Positions 52,113 through 61,056 of a stretch of 64,000 nt of DNA are shown piece by piece. The position numbers and the translations under genes are program-made. Under the pieces are notes generated by a model that was not told the origin of the DNA, ran no database searches, and worked only from the letters and a program-made list of their open reading frames with translations. The stretch is from Robiginitalea biformata HTCC2501 (GTDB lineage: Bacteria > Bacteroidota > Bacteroidia > Flavobacteriales > Flavobacteriaceae). The stretch covers positions 2,931,501 through 2,995,500 of the forward strand of contig NC_013222.1 of assembly GCF_000024125.1 (NCBI RefSeq), read 5' to 3'. Each line of letters starts with the position of its first letter. The first letter of the stretch is position 1.

Positions 52113-52278
52113 GGTCGATTGTTTGAGGATAAAGATACATATCCCCTGATTATTTCGCGGCATGGTTTCCCTTCAGGTTTTACCCTTCCCGAGCAGGGGG
52201 GCTTACACGTATTTTCGAGACAGGTAGTATATTTACAGGGCCTGGCAAATCCAGGTCACCAGATACCAAACATACTAT

Positions 52279-53526
52279 ATGGACATCTTCCTGATAACCA
52301 CCATCCTCGTCCTTGTGTCGGCCCTATTTGGCTATGTGAATACGCGGTTTATCCGGCTCCCGAATACCATCGGTCTTACGGTCATCACCATTGTGTTTAC
52401 CCTGGCGGTCTTTGCCATCAGCGCTGTGGACAGCACATTGCTGGACGCCGAACGATACATCCTCGAGCACATCGATTTCAAGTCGCTTTTGCTGGATACC
52501 ATGCTGGGATTTCTACTGTTTGCGGGGGCCCTGCATACCGACCTGGAAAAACTCAGGGCCCAGCGGTGGCCGGTGCTGGCATTCGCCACTTTCGGCGTCC
52601 TGGTTTCCACCTTCCTGGTGGGCGGGGCCACGTATATGCTCCTGCCGCTTTTAGGCTTGCAGGTAGACTTTATTTACTGCCTGCTATTCGGCTCCCTGAT
52701 CTCCCCCACGGACCCGATTGCCGTTTTGGGCATCCTGAAAAAGGCGGGAGCACCGAAAAAGCTGGAGATTAAAATCGTAGGGGAATCCTTGTTCAACGAC
52801 GGCGTCGGGGTGGTCATCTTCCTGACTATCTTCGGTTTGGCCAGTGGCAGCGGGGAGCCCTTTTCCCTGGCCCACGTAGCCGAATTGTTTATCCACGAGG
52901 TGGCCGGCGGCCTCTTGCTGGGGCTCGCCCTGGGCTGGGTAACCTACCGGATGATGCGCAGCATCGACGATTACTCCATCGAGGTGATCATCACCCTGGC
53001 CACCGTGATGACGGGGATTGTTTTATCCCAGTACCTGCATGTCTCGGGCCCGCTGGCCATGGTAGCCGCCGGGCTGATGATCGGGGGTCCGCGTACGCGG
53101 AGCGCAGCCATGTCCGAGATTACCGAAACCTATGTAGACCGCTTCTGGGAATTGCTGGACGTTCTGCTCAATACGATACTCTTTGTCCTGGTGGGGATGG
53201 AAATCCTGGTCCTGGACCTGGAAAGCCCGTATGTCATCGCCGGGGTGGTTATGATCCCCATTACCTTGCTGTGCCGGCATATTTCCCTGTTCCTCCCGGT
53301 CAAGATCTTTGAGAAACGGCTGGATTTTGTACCCCACACGCATTTGATGATGACCTGGGGCGGCCTGCGAGGGGCTATTTCCATTGCGCTCGCCCTGGGC
53401 CTGACCCAGGATATGCACCGGGACCTCTTCCTGGTAGTGACCTATATCGTGGTGATCTTCTCCATCATCGTACAGGGCCTGAGTGTGGAAACCCTGGTGG
53501 GCCGCCTGCGCAAAGGGTGGAATTGA
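52279..53526 (+). CDS. CPA1-type Na+/H+ antiporter
   Basis: The protein has 415 residues with about 12 spans. Ion-binding signatures of the CPA1 (NhaP/NHE) family are SLISPTDPIAVLGIL, GESLFNDGVGVVIFL (ND motif) and TWGGLRGAISIALAL, the conserved arginine in a late span. The short C-terminus ends VETLVGRLRKGW, without a regulatory domain. It exchanges sodium for protons to control cytosolic pH and salt, fitting a marine organism. It is divergent from the DapA-like gene. Confidence 0.93.
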   Translation: MDIFLITTILVLVSALFGYVNTRFIRLPNTIGLTVITIVFTLAVFAISAVDSTLLDAERYILEHIDFKSLLLDTMLGFLLFAGALHTDLEKLRAQRWPVLAFATFGVLVSTFLVGGATYMLLPLLGLQVDFIYCLLFGSLISPTDPIAVLGILKKAGAPKKLEIKIVGESLFNDGVGVVIFLTIFGLASGSGEPFSLAHVAELFIHEVAGGLLLGLALGWVTYRMMRSIDDYSIEVIITLATVMTGIVLSQYLHVSGPLAMVAAGLMIGGPRTRSAAMSEITETYVDRFWELLDVLLNTILFVLVGMEILVLDLESPYVIAGVVMIPITLLCRHISLFLPVKIFEKRLDFVPHTHLMMTWGGLRGAISIALALGLTQDMHRDLFLVVTYIVVIFSIIVQGLSVETLVGRLRKGWN

Positions 53527-53564
53527 CCGTCAGGACGCCGAACCCCTGCACTTTAAGCAAACTG

Positions 53565-54869
53565 CTAATCCACCAAAGCCTGGTAGACCAGGTTGCGCAG
53601 GAGCGCGTGATCGGGTACGCGGGCATTGGGCCGGACCTGGGTGAAGTAGACTACGATCAGTTCCTCGGCCGGGTCTACCCAGTACGTGGAATGGTACGCC
53701 CCGCCCCACCGGTAGGAACCTTCGGACCCATAGGTGCCGTGCCTCCCCATATCGGTGACCACTTCAAATCCCAGGCCGAAACCCCTGCCGGCGCTGTACG
53801 CCACATTTTCACCCAGATGATTAACCGTCATCAGGTCGACGGTTCGGGGGGAAAGCAGTTGTTTGCCGTTATATGAGCCGCGGTTTTCCATCATCTGGAG
53901 AAAGCGATAATAATCTGCTGCCGTCGACACCAGGCCGGCACCGCCTGAAAAACTCTTTCGTGGCCCCTTCACATAATTGCCCTGGGTATTCATGCCGGCG
54001 CCATCCGGGGCGCGTTTAAGACCTCCGCCTTCTTGCGGGTTGTAAACCGTCGCCAGGCGTCCGACCTTGTCGGGAGGCACATAGAAAAACGTATCCTCCA
54101 TCCCCAGGGGTTCAAAAACCCGCTCCCTCAGGAATACATCCAACGACTGCCCGGAGACCACCTCGATGACGGCCCCGAGGATATCCGTGCTGTATCCATA
54201 GACAGTTTTTTCGCCCGGGTGAGCGCTCATCGGCAGGGAAGCTATCCGACGGACCGTTTCCAGGATGGGCTCCTCCCGATCCGCGAAATACCAACCCATT
54301 ATACCCGCTTCCTCCCACTTTTCCTGGGCCGGACCCCAGCCGTACCCGATCCCCGAGGTATGCGTCAGCAGGTCGCGCAGGGTTATGGGTCGGCGGGCGG
54401 GCTCTTCCCGGTAACCGTCGTCGTCATTAATGGCAACAATTGTTTCGGCGAATTCCGGAATGTATTTGGACAAGGGGTCCTGGATCAGTAACCGGCCTTC
54501 TTCCTGCAGTAAGAGGATCCCCACACTGACAATTGCCTTTGTCTGAGATGCAATCCGGAACAGCGCATTTTCGGGCATGGGGGCGCCCGATTCCAAATCC
54601 CTGTGTCCAAAGGCCCGGTAGTAGGCTACCTGATCGCGGCGCGCCACCAGGATCAAGCCTCCCGGTAGTTCCCCCGCCGCTACATACTGGTCAAAAGCCC
54701 TGTCCAGGCGTTCCAGGCGCTCGGCGGAAAAACCGAGGGCCTGGGGATCCGCTGTTTTTAAATCCTGGCTATGCAGTCCTGACAGGCTGACGATGCAAAT
54801 GGTCAGGAACAGCAATGGACAACTCCGGAGGTCGCTGAAGAGGTCGCTGAAAAAGTCAAGTGTTTTCAT
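53565..54869 (-). CDS. Class C beta-lactamase-like serine hydrolase
   Basis: The ATG at 54869 (MKTLDFFSDLFSDLRSC) gives 434 residues with an N-terminal hydrophobic signal (PLLFLTICIVSLSGLHSQ). SxxK is ASQTKAI near residue 115. The second motif is YGYSTDILG, with Tyr-Ser-Thr in place of Tyr-x-Asn. The third is a GGAYHS-type loop (YRWGGAYHSTYWVDP). This is the esterase/peptidase branch of beta-lactamase-like proteins, so a hydrolytic role other than antibiotic resistance is likely. A short imperfect repeat in the DNA creates the FFSDLFSDL start. Confidence 0.88.
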   Translation of the reverse strand: MKTLDFFSDLFSDLRSCPLLFLTICIVSLSGLHSQDLKTADPQALGFSAERLERLDRAFDQYVAAGELPGGLILVARRDQVAYYRAFGHRDLESGAPMPENALFRIASQTKAIVSVGILLLQEEGRLLIQDPLSKYIPEFAETIVAINDDDGYREEPARRPITLRDLLTHTSGIGYGWGPAQEKWEEAGIMGWYFADREEPILETVRRIASLPMSAHPGEKTVYGYSTDILGAVIEVVSGQSLDVFLRERVFEPLGMEDTFFYVPPDKVGRLATVYNPQEGGGLKRAPDGAGMNTQGNYVKGPRKSFSGGAGLVSTAADYYRFLQMMENRGSYNGKQLLSPRTVDLMTVNHLGENVAYSAGRGFGLGFEVVTDMGRHGTYGSEGSYRWGGAYHSTYWVDPAEELIVVYFTQVRPNARVPDHALLRNLVYQALVD

Positions 54870-55015
54870 CGGTTGGGTGGTTTGTTGGTTTGTATCGATT
54901 CCGAACAGTCTGGGAAGCGGTGGATTCCCCAAAAGGATCGGCCCGATAAGTTACCATAAAAATCCTATATTGAAAGGGGGGGAATCCCCTACTTTCAACC
55001 GTTAATACCAACCCT

Positions 55016-57520
55016 ATGCGAATCACGGAATTCAAGGTACCCCTGCTGATTGCAGCCCTTTTCGCCACGGTTTCAACAGCCCAAACCACAGGCGCATCTG
55101 CCTCGATGCCAGCATCCCAATTGACGGAATCCCATAAGGCGAATACCCCGCTTCCGGCGGCATCCAACAGGAACCCGGACCTCCTCCATCGGTGGACGGC
55201 GCGCTGGATCTCCCATCCGGAGGATCCCGGGGATACCTTCGGCGTATTCCATTTCAAAAAGGAGATTGAGTTGGACGCCAAACCAGACACTTTTATCATT
55301 CATATATCGGCAGATAACCGGTATAAACTCTATATCAACGGAACGTATGTGACATTCGGGCCCGCCCGGGGGGACCGGCTCAACTGGCGGTATACGAGCC
55401 TGGATCTCGCCCCCTATCTCGAGCCGGGCATCAATGTACTTGCAGCAACCGTCTGGAATTTTGCGGAACATCGCCCGGTGGCACAGCACAGTTTCCGTAC
55501 CGGGTTGATCGTCCAGGGGGACGGGGAGGCAGAGCGCGTGGCGGATTCGGACAGCACGTGGATGGTAACTGCCTGCAGAGCATTCAGCCCGCTCCCCGTG
55601 CAACTCAATGCTTATTACGTAGTGGGGCCCGGAGAGTCCTTTGACGGATCGGCCCACCACTGGGATTGGCAGGATCCCGGATTCGGGCTGGGTTTTGTCC
55701 CCGCCCGGGAAGGGGAAGTCGGCCGACCCACCATGAGCCTGGAAAAATACGGGGGCATTGCCGGCCATGTCCTGATGCCGCGGACCATTCCCCTGATGGA
55801 AGAGTCCCCCCAGGAATTCCAGGGGGTACGACGCAGCAACCCGGCCGGCCTGGTGGAGGACAATTACAATGGGACCCAGGTGCTGACCCTCCCCCCAAAC
55901 ACGACAGCGACCTTCCTCCTGGACCAGGGCCACCTTACCACGGCCTACCCCGTGGTACAGTATTCCGGGGGCAAAGGGAGCCAAATTTCCCTGACCTTTG
56001 CGGAAAGCCTCTTCCACGCGGACGGCTCCAAGGGCAACCGCAACCAGGTTCAGGGGAAGTCCATCGTCGGGAATACCGACGTGATCCTTCCGGACGGGGG
56101 CAGCGGCAGGGTACATGAACCCCTTTGGTGGCGGACGTTTCGGTACGTCGAAGTACAAATAACCACCAGGGCGGAACCCCTGGCCATTCACCGGATCCAC
56201 TCGCGGTTTACGGGGTACCCTTTTGAGGAACAGGCCGAATTCCGCGTTGATGCAAACTTTGAAGCCGATGCAGGATTTCAATCCCAAAACGGGTTCCGGG
56301 CGGATGCGAAACTGCTGGGTGAAATCTGGGAGGTGGGCTGGCGCACCCAACGGCTTTGTGCCGGGGAAAATTATTTTGACTGTCCCTACTACGAACAATT
56401 GCAATACGCCGGGGACACCCGGATACAGTGCCTGGTGTCTGCCTATGTGTCCGGGGATACGCGCCTTTTCAAGAATGCGCTGCTCTCCTACCGCGACTCG
56501 AAAATGCCCTTCGGGCTGACACAGAGCCGTTATCCGAGCTACGACCCCCAACTGATCCCCACCTTTTCCCTGGTCTGGATCGCCATGATCCACGATTACT
56601 GGATGCTCACCCCGGATACGGAAACAGTGCGCGACCTGGTTCCCGGGATGCTGAGCGTATTGGATTGGTATGAAGACCACCTGGAGCCGAACGGGATGCT
56701 CGGGAAACTCGAGTGGTGGAATTTTGTGGATTGGGTGGTTCGGGACGGCTGGGATGCCGGCGTCCCCCCCGGGGCACGGGACGGGCAGTCAGCTGTCATC
56801 AGCCTGTATTACGTCTATGCCCTGCGCAAGGGGGCCGAGTTACTGGAGGCTTTCGGGTACCCGCAGCAGGCACGCCGCTATCAAACCCTGGCCGACCGGG
56901 TCGGGGATGCCGTACGGGAACAGTGCTGGGATGCCGGGCGGGGATTATTCGCCGATACGCCGGACAAAAATTATTACAGCCAACATGCAAATGTCCTGGC
57001 TGTACTTGGAGGGCTTGTACCGAAAGGCGGAGAAGAGAAACTCATGGAACGGGTACTCGAGCTGGAGGATATGGCCCCGGCCTCCTATTACTTTACTTTT
57101 TACGTAATCGAAGCATTGCAGGCCGCCGGTATGGGCGACCGCTACCTGGAAACTCTGGCCCCGTGGAAAACCATGCTCGACAATGGCCTGACGACTTTTG
57201 CCGAGGAGCCCGAGCCCACGCGTTCGGACTGCCACGCCTGGAGCGCTTCCCCCCTATATTATTTCCTGTCGTTGGTGTGCGGGCTCCAGCCGGCCGGACC
57301 CGGATTTGAAACAGTGGAATTCCGGCCCCACCTCGGTCCGCTCCCGGGCGTTCAGGGAACCATCCCCCATCCGGCCGGGAAAATCTCGGTCCGTTTCCAA
57401 AAAACGGATTCCGGGGGTTTGGGCGGAATGATCGATCTACCGGCGGGGGTCTCGGGCCTCCTTCATTGGAAGGGAAAGGAAGTTTCCCTGCGTCCCGGGG
57501 CAAACGAGGTTCAGCTATAG
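55016..57520 (+). CDS. GH78-like alpha-L-rhamnosidase
   Basis: The protein has 834 residues with a signal peptide (LLIAALFATVSTAQ). An N-terminal beta-sandwich (RWTARWISHPEDPGDTF, FHFKKEIELD, YKLYINGTYVTFGPARGD) is typical of GH78 carbohydrate-binding modules. The (alpha/alpha)6 barrel starts near residue 430 (WEVGWRTQRLCAGENYFDCPYYEQLQYAGDTR). In it the DCPYYEQLQY segment occupies the catalytic acid region, and a C-terminal beta-domain follows (VEFRPHLGPLPGVQGT). It would release terminal rhamnose from polysaccharides in the periplasm. The exact linkage is not predictable. Confidence 0.87.
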   Translation: MRITEFKVPLLIAALFATVSTAQTTGASASMPASQLTESHKANTPLPAASNRNPDLLHRWTARWISHPEDPGDTFGVFHFKKEIELDAKPDTFIIHISADNRYKLYINGTYVTFGPARGDRLNWRYTSLDLAPYLEPGINVLAATVWNFAEHRPVAQHSFRTGLIVQGDGEAERVADSDSTWMVTACRAFSPLPVQLNAYYVVGPGESFDGSAHHWDWQDPGFGLGFVPAREGEVGRPTMSLEKYGGIAGHVLMPRTIPLMEESPQEFQGVRRSNPAGLVEDNYNGTQVLTLPPNTTATFLLDQGHLTTAYPVVQYSGGKGSQISLTFAESLFHADGSKGNRNQVQGKSIVGNTDVILPDGGSGRVHEPLWWRTFRYVEVQITTRAEPLAIHRIHSRFTGYPFEEQAEFRVDANFEADAGFQSQNGFRADAKLLGEIWEVGWRTQRLCAGENYFDCPYYEQLQYAGDTRIQCLVSAYVSGDTRLFKNALLSYRDSKMPFGLTQSRYPSYDPQLIPTFSLVWIAMIHDYWMLTPDTETVRDLVPGMLSVLDWYEDHLEPNGMLGKLEWWNFVDWVVRDGWDAGVPPGARDGQSAVISLYYVYALRKGAELLEAFGYPQQARRYQTLADRVGDAVREQCWDAGRGLFADTPDKNYYSQHANVLAVLGGLVPKGGEEKLMERVLELEDMAPASYYFTFYVIEALQAAGMGDRYLETLAPWKTMLDNGLTTFAEEPEPTRSDCHAWSASPLYYFLSLVCGLQPAGPGFETVEFRPHLGPLPGVQGTIPHPAGKISVRFQKTDSGGLGGMIDLPAGVSGLLHWKGKEVSLRPGANEVQL

Positions 57521-57574
57521 ACGCGACCCCGGGGAATGGCTGTAGCCTAATCCTTCGGGTGGGAGCCCAGCCTG

Positions 57575-57628
57575 AATCTCAGGGCCTCCTGCCCCAAATC
57601 TCAGGGCTTCCTGCCCAAATCTCAGGGC
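57575..57628. repeat. Imperfect 21-22-bp tandem repeat, about 2.5 copies
   Basis: AATCTCAGGGC starts at 57575, 57597 and 57618, with CCTCCTGCCC-like or CTTCCTGCCC-like spacers. The array lies in the 119-base gap between the convergent GH78 and Gfo/Idh genes, starting 11 bases past the Gfo/Idh stop. Confidence 0.75.
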
Positions 57629-57639
57629 CGGGCGCCTGC

Positions 57640-58974
57640 CTAAACCGCCTGGTATTGCCCGGGCATGGGGACCGGGTACTTCCCGTCCGCATCGGGCAGG
57701 GAAGGCGGGGTTGTCTCCCAGCTAACCGTCTCCGGCATCAGCCTAACCTCCGAATTCATGGCTTCATCCCAACCGATGACCTGGCCGCTGTAGGTGGCCA
57801 TGCGCCCCATAATTGCCGTAAGTGTGCTTTTAGCCCCGTTGTAGGCATCGTTGATCTGACCCCCTTCCCGGATAGAGGCAAAAAGCCGGTTGTGCTCTTC
57901 CTGGTAGGGATTGTGCCCCTCGGAATTGGCAATGGCAGCCTGCTCCCTACCTTCCAGGTCGAAGATTTTAGCAACACCTGCATCATTGGTCTCCACCGAT
58001 CCGGCAGTGCCCTGGAAGCACTCCCCCACCCGGTACATGGTACCCGGCTGGTGGCGGCACTGGCTCGCTACCACTGCCCCGCTGGGATAGGTATATTCCA
58101 CAAAATGGTGGTCGTAGATCTCGCCGTGATCGGCTCCGGTACGGACCAGCCGGCCGCCCATCCCCTGGGCCGATACCGGGTACTCCCCGATAAACCAGTT
58201 GGCCACATCGATATTGTGGATGTGCTGCTCCAGGATATGGTCGCCGCAAACCCAGTTAAAATAATACCAGTTGCGCATCTGGTACTCCAGTTCCGATTGC
58301 CCGGCTTCCCGCGGGCGGACCCAGACACCGGCGCTATTCCAGTAAACCTGTCCGGATCGGATTTTCCCGATGGCCCCGGCCCGAAGCTTCTCAAGAGTCT
58401 GAATATAGTTTTCCTGGTAATGGCGCTGGAGGCCGACCACGACATTGAGATTTTTTTCATCCGCCAGCCGGGCGGCCTCCAGTACCTTGCGGATCCCCGG
58501 GGCATCAGTAGCCACCGGTTTTTCCATAAAAACGTGCCTGCCGTTTTCCACCGCATAGGTAAAATGGTAGGGGCGGAATCCCGGCGGGGTGGCCAGGATA
58601 ACTACATCGGCCAGGTCAATGGCTTTCTTAAAGCCGTCAAACCCAACGAATTTATTTTTCTCCTTCACCCGGACCTTCCCGGTACCCTGGTAGGCCTCCG
58701 CAAGGCTGTTGTAACTGGAAGCCAGACGGTCTTCAAACAGGTCGGCCATAGCCACCAACTCCACGTCCGGGTCGGCCTGCAGCGCCTGGTTGGCAGCGCC
58801 CGTTCCCCTGCCCCCGCACCCCACCAGGGCGAGCTTTAATTTCGAGTTTTTGAGGATGCCGGCCATCGCTTGCAGGTCAAAGGCCGGCAGCATCGTTGCA
58901 GAAGCCGCCAGGGTGGATGCTTTGATAAATTTTCTGCGGCTGGGGCCGGGAAGGTCTGGATTGTTCATTTTCAT
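57640..58974 (-). CDS. Tat-exported Gfo/Idh/MocA oxidoreductase
   Basis: The ATG at 58974 (MKMNNPDLPGPSRRKFIKAS) gives 444 residues; a second ATG at 58968 is also possible. The twin-arginine signal SRRKFIK precedes a Rossmann fold (KLALVGCGGRGTGAANQAL). The diagnostic EKPVATD and the C-terminal barrel with DHILEQHIHNIDVANWFIGE follow. The family uses a bound NAD(P) on sugars or inositols. Export with cofactor through Tat is common for this group in Bacteroidota. The substrate may come from the rhamnosidases nearby. Confidence 0.9.
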   Translation of the reverse strand: MKMNNPDLPGPSRRKFIKASTLAASATMLPAFDLQAMAGILKNSKLKLALVGCGGRGTGAANQALQADPDVELVAMADLFEDRLASSYNSLAEAYQGTGKVRVKEKNKFVGFDGFKKAIDLADVVILATPPGFRPYHFTYAVENGRHVFMEKPVATDAPGIRKVLEAARLADEKNLNVVVGLQRHYQENYIQTLEKLRAGAIGKIRSGQVYWNSAGVWVRPREAGQSELEYQMRNWYYFNWVCGDHILEQHIHNIDVANWFIGEYPVSAQGMGGRLVRTGADHGEIYDHHFVEYTYPSGAVVASQCRHQPGTMYRVGECFQGTAGSVETNDAGVAKIFDLEGREQAAIANSEGHNPYQEEHNRLFASIREGGQINDAYNGAKSTLTAIMGRMATYSGQVIGWDEAMNSEVRLMPETVSWETTPPSLPDADGKYPVPMPGQYQAV

Positions 58975-59000
58975 TTGTGTTTTAGGTAGCTGATCTGTGG

Positions 59001-59942
59001 TTATTTCGTATCCCAATATCGGGAAAAGTCCGAGGCTTCAGGTGGATTCTGGGGGCGCACAATGCGAAATCCGGCAAACGGGGCATCCGTAAACCAGAAT
59101 TTACTCCGGGGAAACTGCGGGTCGCGCTGCTTCCACACCGGGTTGGAGGCCAGCCTTGCCGCATTTTTTAAAGCCTCCGGTCCGTCCCTGTAGGAGCCGC
59201 CCCTCAATACGCCGGGGTACTCAGCAACAGGGGGCTCAAACTCAGATGCTGCGTTTCCAAACGCCCCGGATTCAAAACGGTCCAGGGTCCACTCCGCCAC
59301 ATTCCCGTAGATATCGTAAAGCCCCCAGGGATTTGGTTGCTTCTTCCCAACCGGGTGGTAGGTCCCGTCGCTGTTCCCGCTGTACCAGGCGTACCGCCCC
59401 AGGCTGTCCGGCCGGCTGCCGAAAAAATACGGGGTATCCGTCCCGGCCCGGGCCGCGTACTCCCACTCCGCTTCCGTTGGCAACCGGTAAAAGTTCCCGG
59501 TTTTTGCGGAGAGCCATTTACAGAAAAGCGAGGCGGCCTTCCGGGTGACATTGCCGACAGGGAATTCTTCACCGGTCCCCATCCCCAGGCTCATATCCAC
59601 ATAGGGTATGGTGGCCCCGGAAACCGCATCGACTTCAAGGTTTACCTCGCTGCCCCGTGCGGGCTGGGGTTCCGAATCGGCAGATCGCTGCAGGAATGCC
59701 TGGTAAAGGCCCCAGGTGATTTCCCGGGAGGACATCCAGAAGGGATCTACCCGTACAATGCCGGGGGAAACGCCCGCCTGCCGGCTGGCCGGGGTATACG
59801 TCCCTCCGGGTATGGCGGCCATGTCGATTTCGAGGTTTGTACCCGCCAGGGTCTCCGTATAGCCAGCTTCCTGAGCGTTGCCGCTGGAAATTGCGAGCAG
59901 ACACAACCACCCGATAGCAATCCCTTGAATCATTATCTTCAT
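59001..59942 (-). CDS. FGE-sulfatase-fold (SUMF1-like) protein
   Basis: The protein has 313 residues with a signal peptide (LCLLAISSGNAQ). The formylglycine-generating fold is shown by VDPFWMSSREITWGLYQAFL, YRLPTEAEWEYAARAG, GLYDIYGNVAEWTLD, GVLRGGSYRDG and FAGFRIVRP. The two active-site cysteines that true sulfatase-activating enzymes carry after the RGGS motif are absent (RDGPEALKNAAR), so it should not activate sulfatases. A role as a binding or non-heme iron protein is open. It is 26 bases from the oxidoreductase gene and probably co-transcribed. Confidence 0.85.
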   Translation of the reverse strand: MKIMIQGIAIGWLCLLAISSGNAQEAGYTETLAGTNLEIDMAAIPGGTYTPASRQAGVSPGIVRVDPFWMSSREITWGLYQAFLQRSADSEPQPARGSEVNLEVDAVSGATIPYVDMSLGMGTGEEFPVGNVTRKAASLFCKWLSAKTGNFYRLPTEAEWEYAARAGTDTPYFFGSRPDSLGRYAWYSGNSDGTYHPVGKKQPNPWGLYDIYGNVAEWTLDRFESGAFGNAASEFEPPVAEYPGVLRGGSYRDGPEALKNAARLASNPVWKQRDPQFPRSKFWFTDAPFAGFRIVRPQNPPEASDFSRYWDTK

Positions 59943-60014
59943 CAGCAGGTTAAAATAAGGAAAATGGCAGAATCTAAACGATTGTCCTACCTGCCCACCG
60001 GTTGCCGCCGCTAC

Positions 60015-60980
60015 CTAACGTCCTCCCCCGAAATTTTCCAATATCCACCGGATACAGGGATTCATCCACTGCCTGTCGGCGGTCGGGTTGACCATGCCAT
60101 ACCCGTGACCGCCTTTTGCATAAAAAAACGAGGTCACCGGGATGCCCTGTTGCTGGAGGGCGGCGATAAAGAGTATGGAATTCTCCACCCGGACAACCGG
60201 GTCGTCCACCGCATGGGTTACGAAGGCCGGGGGCGTGTCTGCCGATACCTGTAATTCATTGGAATAATCCGCAATTCCGGTTTCCGGAATTCTCCAGGTG
60301 CCGTCCGTATCCTGTATTCCGATCAGATTCCGGCGCGAGCCTTCGTGGGTGAGGCTGTCGGCAAAGCTGATAACCGGGTAATTGAGTACCATAAAATCCG
60401 GCCGCAGGCTGGTTTTTCCCGGATTGGCAATGACCCCCTGCTCGTAATGGGTGCCGGCGGTGGAAGCCAGGTGCCCGCCTGCCGAACTTCCCGCTATCCC
60501 GATTTTATCCGGGTCCAGCCGCCACTCCACGGCCCGTTCCCGGACCAGTTGCAAGGCCCGTTGGGCATCCTGCAAAGGGGCTGTTTCCTTCCGTGACGAG
60601 GTGGCATCGAGGGGCATGCGATATTTCAGCACAAAGGCTGCAATCCCCGATTCGTTGAACTTTTGGGCCATTTGGTGCCCTTCATGGTCGATGGCGACCC
60701 CCGTGTATCCGCCCCCGGGGCAAATGACAATTGCGATTCCGGTGTTCCGCGATGCTTCCGGCAGGTAGACGGTAAGTTCCGGCTGGCTGGTTATTGAGAT
60801 AAACCGCCGGCTTTCGCCTTCTGGCCCCTTGTAGGACTCGACAACTTCCTGGACGCTATGCGGCAATTCGCCCGGTATAGCGCCGGCCGGGTAGAGTTTA
60901 AGGGTTTGCTGCCCGTAACCGATGAAACCAATCAAAAAAATCAAAAGGAAATATACTTTCTTCAAGTCACCCCAGTCCAT
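60015..60980 (-). CDS. Secreted alpha/beta hydrolase (acetyl esterase-like)
   Basis: The protein has 321 residues with a signal peptide (VYFLLIFLIGFIGYGQQ). Motifs are IVICPGGGYTGVAIDHEG (the oxyanion GGG), IGIAGSSAGGHLAS (nucleophile serine in GSSAGG) and HAVDDPVV (Asp) with GGHGYGM (His). Members of this group remove acetyl or other ester groups from xylan, pectin or related glycans. In the carbohydrate locus it may de-esterify the rhamnose-containing polymer. Starts a little downstream of 60980 are also possible. Confidence 0.87.
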   Translation of the reverse strand: MDWGDLKKVYFLLIFLIGFIGYGQQTLKLYPAGAIPGELPHSVQEVVESYKGPEGESRRFISITSQPELTVYLPEASRNTGIAIVICPGGGYTGVAIDHEGHQMAQKFNESGIAAFVLKYRMPLDATSSRKETAPLQDAQRALQLVRERAVEWRLDPDKIGIAGSSAGGHLASTAGTHYEQGVIANPGKTSLRPDFMVLNYPVISFADSLTHEGSRRNLIGIQDTDGTWRIPETGIADYSNELQVSADTPPAFVTHAVDDPVVRVENSILFIAALQQQGIPVTSFFYAKGGHGYGMVNPTADRQWMNPCIRWILENFGGGR

Positions 60981-61056
60981 CTTCTTAAAAATTTAAGGCC
61001 TGCCAGCCAGGTGGCACAATCATCCCTAGGCAAATCGCCTGCTTTTCATACTCGGT

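Noticed and set aside
59001-59942. Sulfatase-activating enzyme
   Set aside because: The fold matches, but the two catalytic cysteines after the RGGS motif are missing and no sulfatase gene is nearby.
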